Positions 22,647 through 34,699 of a stretch of DNA of 64,000 nt are shown here, in pieces (positions within the stretch are counted from its first letter, which is position 1; each line of letters starts with the position of its first letter). Where the stretch lies: NCBI GenBank assembly GCA_002110485.1, contig MOWL01000045.1, positions 1,860,001 through 1,924,000 of the forward strand, read 5' to 3'. A program made the position numbers and the translations under genes. The notes under the pieces are model-generated. The model was given only the letters and a program-made list of their open reading frames with translations, ran no database searches and was not told where the DNA came from. Source of the DNA: Emergomyces orientalis. Its lineage: Eukaryota > Ascomycota > Eurotiomycetes > Onygenales > Ajellomycetaceae.

Positions 22647-25600
22647 TTAAACATGTAAATTTTTCATTCCATCATTCGCAGGACCGACAGCCTGTTCTAA
22701 CGACCTCCGTCGCTCAGCTCGAGATGTGGATCCAAACGAAGGGTATGTGAAAGTCGGAGGAACGGGTACATCAGCAGCCGCAACCACGGTTGCATTCTCT
22801 AGCAGTGTAGTTGCTCCCTGTTTATCCTCCCCTTCTCCACTACCTTCTCCTGGCATCCTGCGCCTCGGAATCACTCTCACCTCAAGTTCCGGGGGCCCAC
22901 CGCGTGTTTCATCAAGTAACGCTGACTGGCGCCGGTGAAGCTCCTCGAGGCGCTCCACGGGGTTCTGTAAGTTTCCAGTATAAGTAGGTCACTCCAAGGA
23001 GTTGCACGAACGCATCGATCGTGAAACGCACCCAGTTCTCCTGCGATGGGACACCAGCGGCAGGTGGAAGGTTATCTTCACCCTCTCCTCCTTTTGCTCT
23101 TCCAGTCTCGGAATCCGACTCGTCTATATACTGCGATCTTGGGATAGGCGCGGGCGTTACAGGGAGGCTGGGCCGCTCTGCTTCCGTGGGGAAATCTGTG
23201 AGCCTCAGGCTGGGCCTTCGACGTGCAATTTCTGTTCCGAATCCGTCTCCCATCGTACTGGATGCTCCAGCTTTTAAGACCTGAACTTGTCCCCTTCGGG
23301 GCCTTTGGATGGCACGCATGTATCTCTCGATCTCGGGGACTTCGTCCCATGCGTTCGAGCGAACGTAGCTTAGCCATGGGTCTTCGGAAGGTGGTGGGCC
23401 TACTGACGCTGGTCCTGCGGAGCCCATTGAACTCTCTGTTCCATCTTCGCCTTTGGTTAATAGTTTCGAATGTGATTCCGTTATTGCACCGGGTTCCGCT
23501 GATCCGTCCAGGAAAACGCGGGTGGGTTTTGGGGCGTAAGCTTCCCATGGGAATATGGGGGCTAGGTTCTTTATTTCTGGTTGCTTAGGGGGCACTTGGT
23601 AGTACATATCTTTCGGGGCTTCTGGGTATGACTTTGGTGGTTGGAAAAGTTGCATGTCCTGCGACATGGTGTATGTATGTGAGGGTAAACTGAATGCTTC
23701 GGGTTTGGAATCTACCGGGGGAGGTGCTCTGCGATATTTCTGTCAGTATTCGCATGATTTTCGCGTATATTTTTGGACGTATTTGTTTCTCTTCTTTAGA
23801 TTTGGCGATTCATACCGGGAAGGGTCCCATTCCATCCTTGGGGGCGAGAGTGACGGCTCTAGAGCTACCTTAGGTGGCTCTTCAGGCTCCTGGAAATGGG
23901 CAGTAACTTGCTCAAATTCTGGCTGCTTTAGCGGTTCAGTTAGCTCCTGGGGGAGATGTTGATATATAGGTACGTCTGTTACGTCAGCAGTAGCAAGGCC
24001 TCTAGGAATTGATACTTCCTTCAAATCGGAGGGAGAATCGTGCGGATAAGGAGGAGAATGTCGGTAGACGGATACATGCTCTTCGCCATGGACATATTGC
24101 GGGACAGTGCTGATGACAAAATCATGACTCTTTTCAAGGGTTTTAGATTGCAGGGGGGGGCTCATTTGGCCAGCTGCAACTGCACTACTTTCCAAAACTG
24201 CAGCATTATCAATCATATGAGGTACTTCAGGGGAACGAGAGGGCTCAAAAACATGCGGTTCATCATGTTGTTGGATAGACCCATAAGCTTGAGTTTGAAC
24301 TCTAGCCTCGGCTTTAACTTCAGCGGGAGCGGGAGTGGAAGGATCAGGCTGGTAGGTATGAGTCTGTGGATGAAATTGCGCATAGGGTATCTCAGGGGTA
24401 TGCATCTTTTCCAATGGTTCAGTTGGCTTACGAACCGTTTCTTGCATATGGGACCGATCCCAATCATGCCCGCCAGACAATCCGGGAGTATTTTCTGCAT
24501 GAGCTCTAGGCATTCGTCCGATAGCCTTCTGCTCCGCAATGTCAGCTCTCACGGTAGGCTGAAGGGTTGGTTTAACCTGAAGATATAATGAGCGATATTG
24601 CCATCAATCTCCAAAAACCACATACACTAAGGGTCGCAACTCATACATACCACCGGTCTATAATGTCTATCATATGTGGCCCACCACCTCCCCAAAAGCT
24701 GATTATACGGACTCTCTAGTGGAAACGCCTGTCTGGGGAGATTCCACGGCTTTCGCATGCCAATATAATGCACGAGACTAATGGTGCTGCCAAAATGGCG
24801 GAACGCCGGAATATACTGATAATGCCCACTCGGGGTACAATTATATGCAAAGCTCAATCTATCCCATTTCTTAAAATGCATATTCAGCAGGCCCTGGTCT
24901 GCTCCGTCAAAGCTAATTCCTCGCTGAGCAAGAGCGAGGAGGGAGTAATAATCCTGCATATTGGGGCGGAATACCATGAGCCCAGTATTGAAGCAGTCTG
25001 GCCAGCCAATATCAGGCACGGCGGCAAAATGGGTATTAAGCTTGAGAAGCTCGTCCGGGGCTCGTAGGGATACGACATCCGCGTCGATGTATACGATCTT
25101 GCTATACTGAGTTTGTCTCCAGAGCTCAATTTTGGAGAAGGTCGATATTAGATCAGGCCTGTCCATTAGGTATAGGTTTGCGGGGCTCCGATTGACGAAT
25201 CGAGTGATGGGGATTACATCGTTGTAGATGGTCTTATTGTTCGTTGTTAGTGACAGCAGTTAATAACATATTGCCAAAGAAACGAACGAATTAAAAAGAA
25301 CCTATTAAGGGAAAGATATGTTATACTTTCAGCTCATCAATCGTCGAAGCCTTGAGCGAGTCCAGCGTCACAAGCACGACGAGCTTTACTTTAGAACCAT
25401 TGTCTCGCAGCGAATGGGCGAGCACCATTGCACCTAAAAAGTACAGCAAAATCATGATAAGTAGATGACAGTAAACATGGATTGTTCCTTTGTGAACAAC
25501 ACGTCTGGTTCTCGAGAATGTCTTTATTTACCTGGGAGGTAACTATCGCTGAGCAGCATCTAGAGCCCGGAGCTGGTTAGCAGCGCATCAGGTACCCGTA

Positions 25601-25656
25601 AAATTTCCCGTAGATAAACTCACGGTGCAATAAACCGCTTCACCTGGGTCTGCCAT
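22647..25656 (-). CDS. GLG1: Glycogenin glucosyltransferase (GT8)
   Basis: Seven exons on the minus strand: 25656-25624, 25559-25532, 25433-25327, 25232-24651, 24576-23816, 23728-23032 and 22964-22647 (841 aa). The GT8 catalytic domain covers about the first 250 residues. It starts MADPGEAVYCTMLLSDSYLPGAMVLAHSL, has the metal-binding DAD motif (YIDADVV, residues 106-108) and contains NTGLMVFRPN and DGADQGLLNMHF. Glycogenin glucosylates its own tyrosines with UDP-glucose and primes glycogen synthesis. Tyrosines in WWATYDRHYRP are candidates. A long, Pro/Ser/Glu-rich C-terminal extension follows, with a conserved MYYQVP block and DPWLSYVRSNAWDEVPEIERY. This is typical of filamentous fungi and may bind glycogen synthase. 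The first three exons are very short. Confidence 0.93.
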
Positions 25657-26713
25657 GGTGGCGGTGGTGGAGGCGACGGCTGCGATTGGCGCCTGGGAGA
25701 GTAGGTTGGCCTAAGAAGAAAAGATAGGAAGAGAATCAAGGAGGGGATGAAGAGGGCAGATTTCAAAGTGAATCAAATTTTCCCTCTTCCCGGCCTTATA
25801 TATATATATATAAACACTTGTCACCCTCTTAAGGTTGATTAGCCATGCTACATCCAAACTCAAGCTTTAGGAAGCTTGCCCCGCAATTCCGAGCTGAGAC
25901 AAGAAGCAAAGCAAACAGTCGAGCGCCAACTCACCTGTATTTACTTGCAGTTATATTACTGTATTCTTGGCATCTGCCATTGCGCAGTAAGTTAATATGG
26001 GCCTAGAAAGGCAAAGAAGATGCGATGGCTTCTGTCTGAGCCATTGGTGTGGTCGTCTGAAAGAAATGAGAGGGGAAATTTGCAGCTTCTTGTTGTTGTT
26101 TTTTGGGGAGCTAACTACAAGGCCCAGCCAGAGGGCTCGGGCTTCACTGGCAAATTGACAGTATTACGGGGCTACGTTTAATTAGAAACGAATGTGTCAT
26201 GGAGCCCAGGCCTATGTTCTAGGTACCTGCAGAAGAACGCCAGAGACAACGGCACAAAACACCAGTCTAGCTTAGCTAGATATTTAAGTTACTTGGCATT
26301 GCGGGTGGCTAATTTGGGTTGGTAGAATTGATGGACGAAACAGAAAAATGATACCAACACTTCTGTTCTGCGCTCATACAATTTCTGACCCAGCATAAAA
26401 ATGATCAGATTCAATTCCGTCTGAAAAAAGTAGATATTCATTTCTCATCAGGCATTTGATGTCAACTTCTGCAACTTCTGCAACACACTGTGAATAAGCA
26501 CATTCTGTTCCCTGTTGCAGATACCAAATCCAACATAAATGGCCACGTTATAAATCGCGTAGAGAATCCCATCCAGATTCAGTTGAAACTTTACCATCCC
26601 ATTCTGTGCAAAACAAACCAAACGAAAGAAAGGGAAGAAAAACACACTCCCCCAATCCACCATTCATAAAAATAAGCACAGGTAGCATGAGTATCATTCT
26701 CGTCCCATCCCCT
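25657..26713. other. Glycogenin upstream region and 3' flank of the hydrolase gene
   Basis: This is about 1.06 kb between the glycogenin ATG and the hydrolase stop. It includes the TATA-like tract at 25797-25813 and a short perfect inverted repeat, TCTAGCT/AGCTAGA, at 26266-26280. Nothing else is recognised. Confidence 0.5.
25797..25813 (-). promoter_or_regulatory. TATA-like element upstream of glycogenin
   Basis: On the minus strand this reads TTTATATATATATATAAGG and lies about 140-155 bases upstream of the glycogenin ATG, a plausible TATA-box distance given a moderate 5' UTR. A simple AT repeat by chance cannot be excluded. Confidence 0.35.
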
Positions 26714-28440
26714 TCATTTCCTCACTGTCACAACAGCGCCAGGATACACATCAGCAATCATCGCGCCAACATCTCCCTTCTCGCCATCAACAGCCCACTC
26801 CACCGCTTTCTCAATAGCCACACGCGCTTCCACCTCCATCGGTGAAAAATGCGCCGTCCGCGGCAACATCACCAGCTGACTTCCATGCACCAGATAATCC
26901 GCAATCCCCTCCAACATCACGTGCGGGTCCAGCGCCGTATCCTGCACCCCCCATAAAATGGTCGTATTTGCATGGAGAGCTCCCGGGGGCCCTTCTTGCA
27001 TAGCCATCCCGGTGCTGGTCCGTCGTGGCTCCCCAAACCTGTACAAAGCCGAGATGATCTCGAGGGACTTGTGCCAGGTGCCTATTGCCGCGCCGTGGCG
27101 GTAATAAGACGCTGTATCGCCGAAGTTGCCTATTTCGATACGTCGGGCGACGCTGGGTGGATACTGTTCTCCGTCCTCTGTTGCGGTCTTGAATTCTGCA
27201 GCTCCGGGGCCGAGTGTGCTGGCCATGGACTCCTCGGCGTCTCGAATGGTAAATTCAACCACGTTCCCTGCCGCCTGGACATGAACCATTTTCAGGAATG
27301 AATAGTTGCCCCCACTGGCCGTGTAACGTACCATGGGCATGGGTAGCTGGAACACAAAAACGTAGCCGGAGAGGATCAATTGGCGAAAGAAGGGCTTCAG
27401 CCTAGAAATTGCCCGTAGGAGAAGGGTGTGGGAGTGGAATGGGTTCCGTAGGAATGTCTTGAACATTTTCCCTGAGGATTCCCATGCCTGAGTGAGATTT
27501 GATTTCGCTAAGGGTAGCTGTTTCGATTGTTTTAATGAAAATTAGCCAGCTGGAAAGGGTTTAAAAGTAAACATTCTCACAAAAGCCAAACATACCAAGG
27601 GGCCATTCGTCAATATAAACCTATCCGCCAACCGCGGTGCTTCCGATGCCAGGCGAAAGCCCAACATAGCACCCCAATCATGCCCAACGTAAATAACCTT
27701 GCCAGCCTGCAGCTTCTCATCCGCGGGTCCGACATCCTCATAGTCATCATCCGTATCAATCCCATACTTCCGCCTGATGGCGATGATGAACTCAGCTAGG
27801 TGTTCCATGACCTCCGTCGCGCCGTACTTTGGCAACGAATCTGTCCCACCATAGCCCGGCAGGTCAACGGCGACAATATTGCTGCGCTCCCAAAGTAGTG
27901 ACGACGGCAGAATGTGCCGCCATATCGCCCAGCTGTCCGGGAAGCCGTGGACGAAAATGACAAGCGGTTTTCTTGTTTTTGGTTTTGTTGGCCCTGGCTT
28001 CGGTGAAGAGATATCTGCTGGGACGTGGCCATTGGAGACGTAATGGAACTTGAAACCGTCCCGTAGCGTTATGAAACGGTGCGAGAAACCTTCCCATTGC
28101 TTAGAGAGGTTCCAGAGGCGGTCCTTTGCTACATATTTTTTTCAACTCGAAATTAGCCGATTGAGACTCACATGGTTTTTCTTCGTCTTTTTTTTCCCTC
28201 AGAAAGAAAATTGACATAATTAAAACAAATCGTAATTCTAAAGCAGGTAGAAATCGGTATTTTATACGGATATCAGGTGTCCTTACCTAGTGATAACTCC
28301 AACTTCTCCTTCTCTGTCGACTTATGGAAGAAAGTCCCGGCCCAAATCGCAAGGACTCCGTACATGCAAAAGGTGTAGAGCCCATAGAATGCAATGAGGG
28401 TCACGAGTAGACCCTTGATTAATGGTGAGGATTCCCCCAT
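26714..28440 (-). CDS. Membrane-anchored epoxide-hydrolase-type alpha/beta hydrolase
   Basis: Three exons on the minus strand: 28440-28287, 28128-27596 and 27517-26714 (496 aa). A single hydrophobic segment at about residues 8-35 (LIKGLLVTLIAFYGLYTF) should anchor the protein in a membrane. The alpha/beta hydrolase core has the oxyanion motif HGFP (112-115), a DLPGYGGTD strand-loop and a nucleophile elbow GHDWG with Asp202, as in epoxide hydrolases and haloalkane dehalogenases. A late acid candidate lies in WGVQDTALD and a late His in RTAHFSPME. The architecture suggests hydrolysis of an epoxide or related lipid or xenobiotic at a membrane; the substrate is not predictable. The last intron joins NGPL|LPLAKSNL. 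Confidence 0.85.
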
Positions 28441-30743
28441 TGTTTCTGTTTGCCCGCAACTCGTAGCTCAGATCCAGCAGGGATAATTATGTTGGTGGGG
28501 GGGGGGGGCGGTGTATCCGGAATCCTTTTCTCCAATTGCTGCGGTAGTAGTAAATATCGTGGTAGAACAATTATGACGATGTATTTTAGGGGCGGATTTC
28601 GGATGGGTAGATCAGGAAAAGGAAAGAAAATATAAAGGAGGAGGAAGAAGAAGAAGTAGAAGAAGATTGATAAAGGGACAAGTTATAAGCGAGAGGACAA
28701 TGGAGGCGGAGACAGAACAGGCAACAAAATGTAAGTTAGCTATTCCCCGTCTGTTCATTAAACGCTCAACCCACCACCTGCCCTGCGCACTTTGCCCTGT
28801 GCAAAAATACAAGGGCCGGGTCGTTGTTCTAGTTATTTTTTGTACCCACAGGAAAAACCAACAAAGAAACCTCCGAATCCGGACTCTAGTGTATCAACCC
28901 CCTGCTTAGCCGGTTTGCTGGTAGGAAAGCCGAACAACGCGCCTCCAATGTTCAGAACTTTTGGCTCGCAGAACTGAAGTAGGTAAAAAAATAAAATAAA
29001 AACCAGGAGGTAAAGTTTTCCGCCACTAAAACGAACGGAAAGACAACCTGTGAATTTTTTTTTTTTTTTTTTTTTTGCAAGGTAGCCCTGGGGATTTTTT
29101 GCAAAGCAAACCCTGCAACTTTGTGAGTTGTTAGATTGTTGAAGCTGAAGTTGAAAGCTGAGGTCGCAAAAAGATATGGGGGGAAAGTTGATGCCTACAT
29201 ACCGTTGTCATCAATAAGAAATCAGAAACAAAACACTCCGTAAGTTAATGGATATCGATTTCCCTACCTCGGGTAGCTTTTGCTAGACTGGATTCAAGGA
29301 TGGTTTTTGTCGTCTGGGTTGGAGAGACGGGGTCGTTTTAAAATGGATCCTGCATAGTTACATCTTCGTTAAAGGACAGCGGAAGCTTTTGTTTTGTTCT
29401 GATTTCCGCAAGAGATGATCTGTTATACCTAGATAATGAGAATGATGATAATGAGAATGAGAATGATAACAATGTAACAATGATTCAAGTTCCGTGAAAA
29501 GAAAAAAAAAGGGAGGTTTGAATATGCCCTGTGGGGCAATGGTGAGGTGGCCATGGTTTTGCCTCGGTGGATGAATGTGACGTCAGTGCTTGGGTTTTGG
29601 CAAGGTACAGTACAAGTGGCTTTCTGAAGCTCCCCGGGGTAATCCCCCACTCTAAATCTAATTATAAGTTGGGTCAGCCCTGTTTAACTCACCTGCGTAC
29701 AGAGTTGACCATGCAGAATAGCTCCGGTATCTATCCAGGGTATCATTTTCACCGCGGCATAATATTAAATTCACCAGTATAGTCCGTGTCTATGATCAGG
29801 TTATGAAGGGGATAAACAGTGTTGGGTTTGTTCAGGGTAAAATGAAGAAAAGATCCGTACATATTCATGCATATCTCTCCGTGCATTAAAAAAACATGAG
29901 GGACCCTTAGTCTGCGATATCTCACATGTCGAGATAAAAAATTCTTTTTGTGAAAACAATATAAAATATTAAAAAGGGTATATGTAAATGAGGAGATGAG
30001 GACGGGAAGAAATATGAACACCCTTAAGTATCCAGGGAGCTGGCGGGTAGGCGGAGAGGCAGAGAGAGCAAGTAAAGTAATAAACAAGAATCATAGCGAC
30101 AATGACAAATGACAATCGCAATAAACAGGTGGAAGAGAGGTAAAAAAGGTTGATACAAAGAAAAGATGCAAGATTCAACGCAAAAAATGCTACAAATTCT
30201 CTACACACCACATGATGCTGAAGAAGAGCGGGAAGCTAGAAACAAAGTACTACGCGGTAGTTATATGTTATATGCTGGTTCAGCAGAAAGCTGAAGATTA
30301 GGTCTCTGTCCGGACGAGTGGAAGAAGGGAAGGAGATGGAGAGGGAGGAGGAAAGAAAGAGAATAAACCAAGAATGATGGGGAAAAAAAAAAGGGGGGGG
30401 GGGTTTGGGATTGGGGTTAGGTTTTAAAGGAACGACGAGAAAATTAATATAGTATGTAGCAAAAAAAGAAAACGTAGACGACAAAAGTATGTACGTGTAG
30501 ATATAAATAGATATACCTCCTAAACCAACCAATGCATCAGGCCTCAAGTTCATGTTCGCAGTAGAATAGATTTACAGAGAAAACCCTATATTTTCCCTAT
30601 TATCATCCACAATTCTCCCATATCTAATCATATTCCACCAGTTAGTCTTTCGTTGCTCCGATTCAAATATATATATATATAGAAAGTGGATTGGCGAGAT
30701 GGGGTTGGGTTTGTGGTTTTGGTTAATAAGGCGAAAGAAAAAC
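28441..30743. other. 2.3-kb spacer upstream of the hydrolase gene
   Basis: It contains a 12-G run at 28497-28508, an AGAAG-rich tract near 28636-28665, a 22-T run at 29055-29076, an imperfect (GATAATGAGAAT)n repeat at about 29432-29470, an 11-G run at 30393-30403 and an AT repeat near 30668. The left part should hold the hydrolase promoter and the right part the 3' UTR of the GT90 gene. The short ORFs are low-complexity and not credible. Confidence 0.5.
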
Positions 30744-32570
30744 TCACTCTAATAACAACCGAAAAAAATAAACCTCAAGATCATCGTTTCGTAACGCTGA
30801 GTGCGCCCACTCCTTCCCCTGCTTCGCCATTTGTCGGGCAATGGCCTTTCCCTCCTCTTCCGTAGCAAGGTATCGTGCAGTTTCCACATGTTCATCCCCG
30901 CGCAAGCTTAGAGGTACATAATGCACCCATGCCCGTAACCTTTCATCATGCCACTCGCGGAAAACCGCAAGTTTATATACCAAGCTATTACTTTGCAGGA
31001 ACGCATAGTAGCGGCCACTAAACGCGTTTCCATCAATGTCAACGAGATGCTTGTACTGCCACGCGTCCTGTTGGCCGGCAGAGTGCACCACGTCGAAAAA
31101 CTCGGCTTGCGCTTTGCAGTCTTCCGGATCACATTGGCCGATATGGCTAAATTTGACGTCGAAGATGTCTTTGAATTTTCGACGCGCGACGTCTTTGATG
31201 GTCCATGTATTATCTCCTCCAGCGGTAGTGGATTTTTCGTAGACCTTGGTCGTATCCCAGCCGTTGATCCTTTTGACGAATAACTGCCGGTGCTGCCGTC
31301 GCCAGCCCCCTGCTCTTGAAAAGCCGCCAGTAGTCGACCCGCGCCAGTACATTTGCTCCTTCTTATCATCCCATTTCAAATCCTTCTTAGCCTCGTATGG
31401 CACTTTTTGAGCCCAGTACCACGGACTTGGATACAGAATATCTTGGAAACTAGACACCTTGCTCTGCGAGAAGATAGGGAAGAGGTCATGGGCGACATCA
31501 AAGGCATTAGGGCGGTCGAAAAACCCAAACGTGTAACGGAGGGAAGGGGTAAGGCATATATCTGAGAAGGCAGTGGTGTTGTAGAGAAAGCCAAGCTCTG
31601 AGTAGGAGTAAGCAGTGAGGTTGTCTGTAGTGATTTCATCGAGGCTTCGTGAGGGGCTATCTACGGGGCAGGACATGCGCGAGATTGTCCATGTGGGCTG
31701 GTGCGCAAATCGATTAAATCGCGTGATCCTGACCTCATCAACCCTGTCCCCTTTGTTTATATCCTTGGGCCGTGGCGACCAATAATTCTTGGGGTGGGCA
31801 TTCGCAAAAGCCCTTGGCAGCGCGCCATCCACGGCACGAACTACCAAACGTTGTAGGTCATCGTATGGAAGAACAACTCGAGGTTCGTCATGGATGTTAA
31901 AGGCAAGATCCATATCAGGCAGGTATTTGACGAACGGCGCCAACATATCCTCCATCGCCCTTCGCTTCCACATATCAGCCTCACTCCCGCCCGTTATTTT
32001 AGAAACCTTGCCATTCCGAATCAAGACGGCGATAACCCCATTATCAAAACCAATTACCTCCCTTGCCCTGCTGCGGATTAATTGGGGCGCCAGTCCCCAA
32101 AACGGTAGAAGCGAATGATATATCGTATCGTACTCATCAATCAGCTGTACACCGCGCTTCTGTGCGAACTTGAACCACACGCTGAAGTTCGGCGGGGGGG
32201 GCATTTTATAACGGCGGCGGTATTCGTCCACCGCATCCTTGAGTGTCTTGGATTGTTTCGCCCGAACGTTGTCGAACTTTTTATTCGCATTGTTGAACAA
32301 CTGGGCAATTGGATGGGATTTTCCCGTGACGCCCTCCGCAGCGATGGGATGTTCGTGCGGGCTGTATTGCGACTGGTGTTGCTGTTGCTGTTGCTGGCGC
32401 TGAGAGTCGGCATTTTCGAAGCCGTTGCCATCTGTTGGTATGAATGACGGCTTATTCTTCTTCCCCTTCTCTTTCCCTTTCCCAACTGGCACTGGATGCC
32501 CCAGTAAAATCAACGAAAGTCCGACGAGGCAGACGATCGCCAGAAGGACGACTAGCCGTTGCGTTCGCAT
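30744..32570 (-). CDS. CAP10-like family GT90 glycosyltransferase
   Basis: A single uninterrupted exon encodes 608 aa. The ATG at 32570 is the first in-frame ATG. A signal anchor at about residues 5-24 (RLVVLLAIVCLVGLSLILLG) predicts a type II Golgi/ER membrane protein. A Gln-rich stem with a poly-Gln stretch follows, then the GT90/CAP10 lumenal domain with hallmark motifs YWRGSTTGG, HLVDIDGNAFSGRYY and LQSNSLVYK. Relatives include Cryptococcus Cap10/Cxt1-type and animal POGLUT enzymes, which transfer xylose or glucose to glycans or proteins. The donor and acceptor here are unknown. An 8-base C/G homopolymer inside the coding frame (near 32194) encodes the proline run MPPPPNF. Homopolymers of this kind are indel-prone. 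Confidence 0.88.
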   Translation of the reverse strand: MRTQRLVVLLAIVCLVGLSLILLGHPVPVGKGKEKGKKNKPSFIPTDGNGFENADSQRQQQQQQHQSQYSPHEHPIAAEGVTGKSHPIAQLFNNANKKFDNVRAKQSKTLKDAVDEYRRRYKMPPPPNFSVWFKFAQKRGVQLIDEYDTIYHSLLPFWGLAPQLIRSRAREVIGFDNGVIAVLIRNGKVSKITGGSEADMWKRRAMEDMLAPFVKYLPDMDLAFNIHDEPRVVLPYDDLQRLVVRAVDGALPRAFANAHPKNYWSPRPKDINKGDRVDEVRITRFNRFAHQPTWTISRMSCPVDSPSRSLDEITTDNLTAYSYSELGFLYNTTAFSDICLTPSLRYTFGFFDRPNAFDVAHDLFPIFSQSKVSSFQDILYPSPWYWAQKVPYEAKKDLKWDDKKEQMYWRGSTTGGFSRAGGWRRQHRQLFVKRINGWDTTKVYEKSTTAGGDNTWTIKDVARRKFKDIFDVKFSHIGQCDPEDCKAQAEFFDVVHSAGQQDAWQYKHLVDIDGNAFSGRYYAFLQSNSLVYKLAVFREWHDERLRAWVHYVPLSLRGDEHVETARYLATEEEGKAIARQMAKQGKEWAHSALRNDDLEVYFFRLLLE

Positions 32571-34699
32571 CCCCAATTGACATGTAGCGGACCGAACATG
32601 CGTAGGGCAAAAACAAGGGGCGGCATTCAGGAGGGTAGGAATGGCATTTTTGAGGGGCTGCGTATAAGAGGGGAGGTAGACAGGCCGGTGGACAGGCCGG
32701 TGGACAGTCGTGTGGATTCAGGGCGGAATTCAGACTTGCGCGACGAAAGGGTGTTTATATTATTCCGCTGGTTGGCATAGACCTGACCAAACAATATCCT
32801 TGCCAAACGGTGAGAGTGAAATAAGCAATGGACAGAGAGAAACACAATGCCCAAGGAAGAAGCAGGGTTGTTGAGCCACCAGGAAATCTTTTGAAACACA
32901 CCTTGAGTTGCCCGACTTTCTGGAATAATATCCCTGTATCACTCACTCACAGCCTCGCAACTTACAAGCTCATAGAATAGATGGGTTAGGTATATGGAAG
33001 CCCAACCGGGTAGTTTTAGGGAGATTCGATTCTTTGCTTCTGGCTTCTGCTTCTGCTTCTGCTTCTGCTTCTGCTTCTGCCGTCCTGGACCAGTTTGCGC
33101 GGAGAGTCTGAGAAGAAGAAGCGGAGGCCTGGAATGGCCGTGGAAAGACGGTTGTGCAGAGCTGTGTGCCCGAATGCCCAGGGTCAAGGAAGAAAAAGCG
33201 TCCGAAGTGCCGGGGAAAATAGAGTAAAAGTAGGCAGCGTCTGATTGGCCCCAAAAGTGGCAATCGCAAGCTCTGACCCGAAGGGGTGACGAATCGACAG
33301 GGATCAAGCCGTGTGACGAGGCTCTTGGCGGAGAGGTTCTTTTTGGCAGAGGCCCTAACCGCGATGGGGTTTGGGCTGGAAATGTCAGGAAGAAGAAGAA
33401 AAAAAAGAACAAGAAGAAGGGAGGGTGAATGGGTGTAATCTAGGGTAAACAGTAAAGTAACTCCATGTACAGAGTAGTTATACATGTTTATGTCATTTCA
33501 TTTTGGGGTTCGAATGGGTTTTATTATTTATATTATTGATGAGCCACAGCGTAGCATTGTTCAATCGCTTCAGGAATAAATGTGTTTCAAATATTCGCTA
33601 TGACTACGATGGACGCTTCCTTCAGGTACGTAATCACCAAATTAAGCCTGCGTTTGACACAACAAATCCATCCATAAATTCCACCCGCTCTCTCTATACA
33701 AAAGAATCGTCCCTGTTATTTTTGCAGCGTGCGTCCCGTTTCACCCTTGTGGTATTTGTAGTCTGAATCCCACTCTCACTGGCCAAAGGCTAAATAAATG
33801 AATATATACATAAATAATTAAAAGGGGACATCCTCCGAATCCTTCCCCCCACGCCCCAAAAGTCTGCTATATATATATATATATGGCTAACGCCGTTACA
33901 AGGTTGGAGAAAACTATTAATTATCCGTGGTTTCTATGAGCTGTTATCACGCCACTTCGTGGGAAGAAACCCCGACTTCTCCAGGCCTCGGCCTCCTAGC
34001 AAAACGTGGGCTAGAAGGACGTCCCTCACCTTGGCCGTTGGTGTAAAACCCTTGGGAACAGAACGACCTTGGGGCATTCGTACGGCGAAGTAATGTAGTT
34101 GACGTTGATACCGTTTCAAGGCAATTTTTATTAACTAGGTACATGTGTCAAGTAGTAGAGCATTCATTCCCTTTTATTTTTTATTTTATTAATTTGAATT
34201 TATCTGTTCCCCTGGTAAATGATTGTTTTAGCTCGAGATTTGTATGAAGAGAGTGGAGTTTTATTGTCTTGTTCAAAAGCTATCTAGGAACGGACTAAAC
34301 TACTTGAGGAAGAAAAAAAAACGTATTAATACGAATGAAGTAGCGCTAATAATGGCTCTCGTATTGACATGCATCTCAGGGTTGTTCTCAAGCGTGGCCG
34401 GCTGGGAGGTTCACAAAAACCTCATCTGTCTGTTGAAGACGAGCCAAGAATGCACAGGGCTTAAGAATAAAATGAAGGCACAAACAAAAAACCTAATAAA
34501 TCATACAATACCCAGACACCAGACTCCGACCTGGCAAAAGTTTCCTATTTTCATCCAAACGGGTGCTCCAAGGAAAGGCTCATTCATCAGGAACGCGGGG
34601 TATTGCCCTGCATTTGCTTGCTTTACAATCTCGAGAAGGGGTTATCTAGGAGGGGGAATACCGTTTCTAACCCTCGGAAGCTATTGCGAAACGCTGAAA
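32571..34699. other. GT90 upstream region and 3' flank of cysteine dioxygenase
   Basis: This is about 2.1 kb. It includes two tandem copies of GACAGGCCGGTG near 32680-32705, the CTTCTG hexamer repeat at 33044-33080 and a TA repeat near 33869-33883. Open frames across the hexamer repeat are artefacts of low complexity. No supported gene is seen. Confidence 0.5.
33044..33080. repeat. (CTTCTG)n microsatellite, about six copies
   Basis: Near-perfect tandem hexamers (CTTCTG) over about 37 bases lie upstream of the GT90 gene. Confidence 0.85.

Noticed and set aside
26266..26280. Inverted repeat TCTAGCT/AGCTAGA as a transposon end
   Set aside because: It is a single short palindrome with no partner, no target-site duplication and no transposase nearby.
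28463..28480. tRNA A-box-like sequence GTAGCTCAGATCC
   Set aside because: No matching B box or cloverleaf lies downstream; a poly-G run follows instead.
32939..33485. Minus-strand ORFs of 157 and 171 aa
   Set aside because: They run through the CTTCTG hexamer repeat in two frames at once, which is an artefact of low complexity.
33934..34144. Minus-strand ORFs resembling a repeat-element fragment
   Set aside because: They have no recognisable transposon domain and no second copy in the window.
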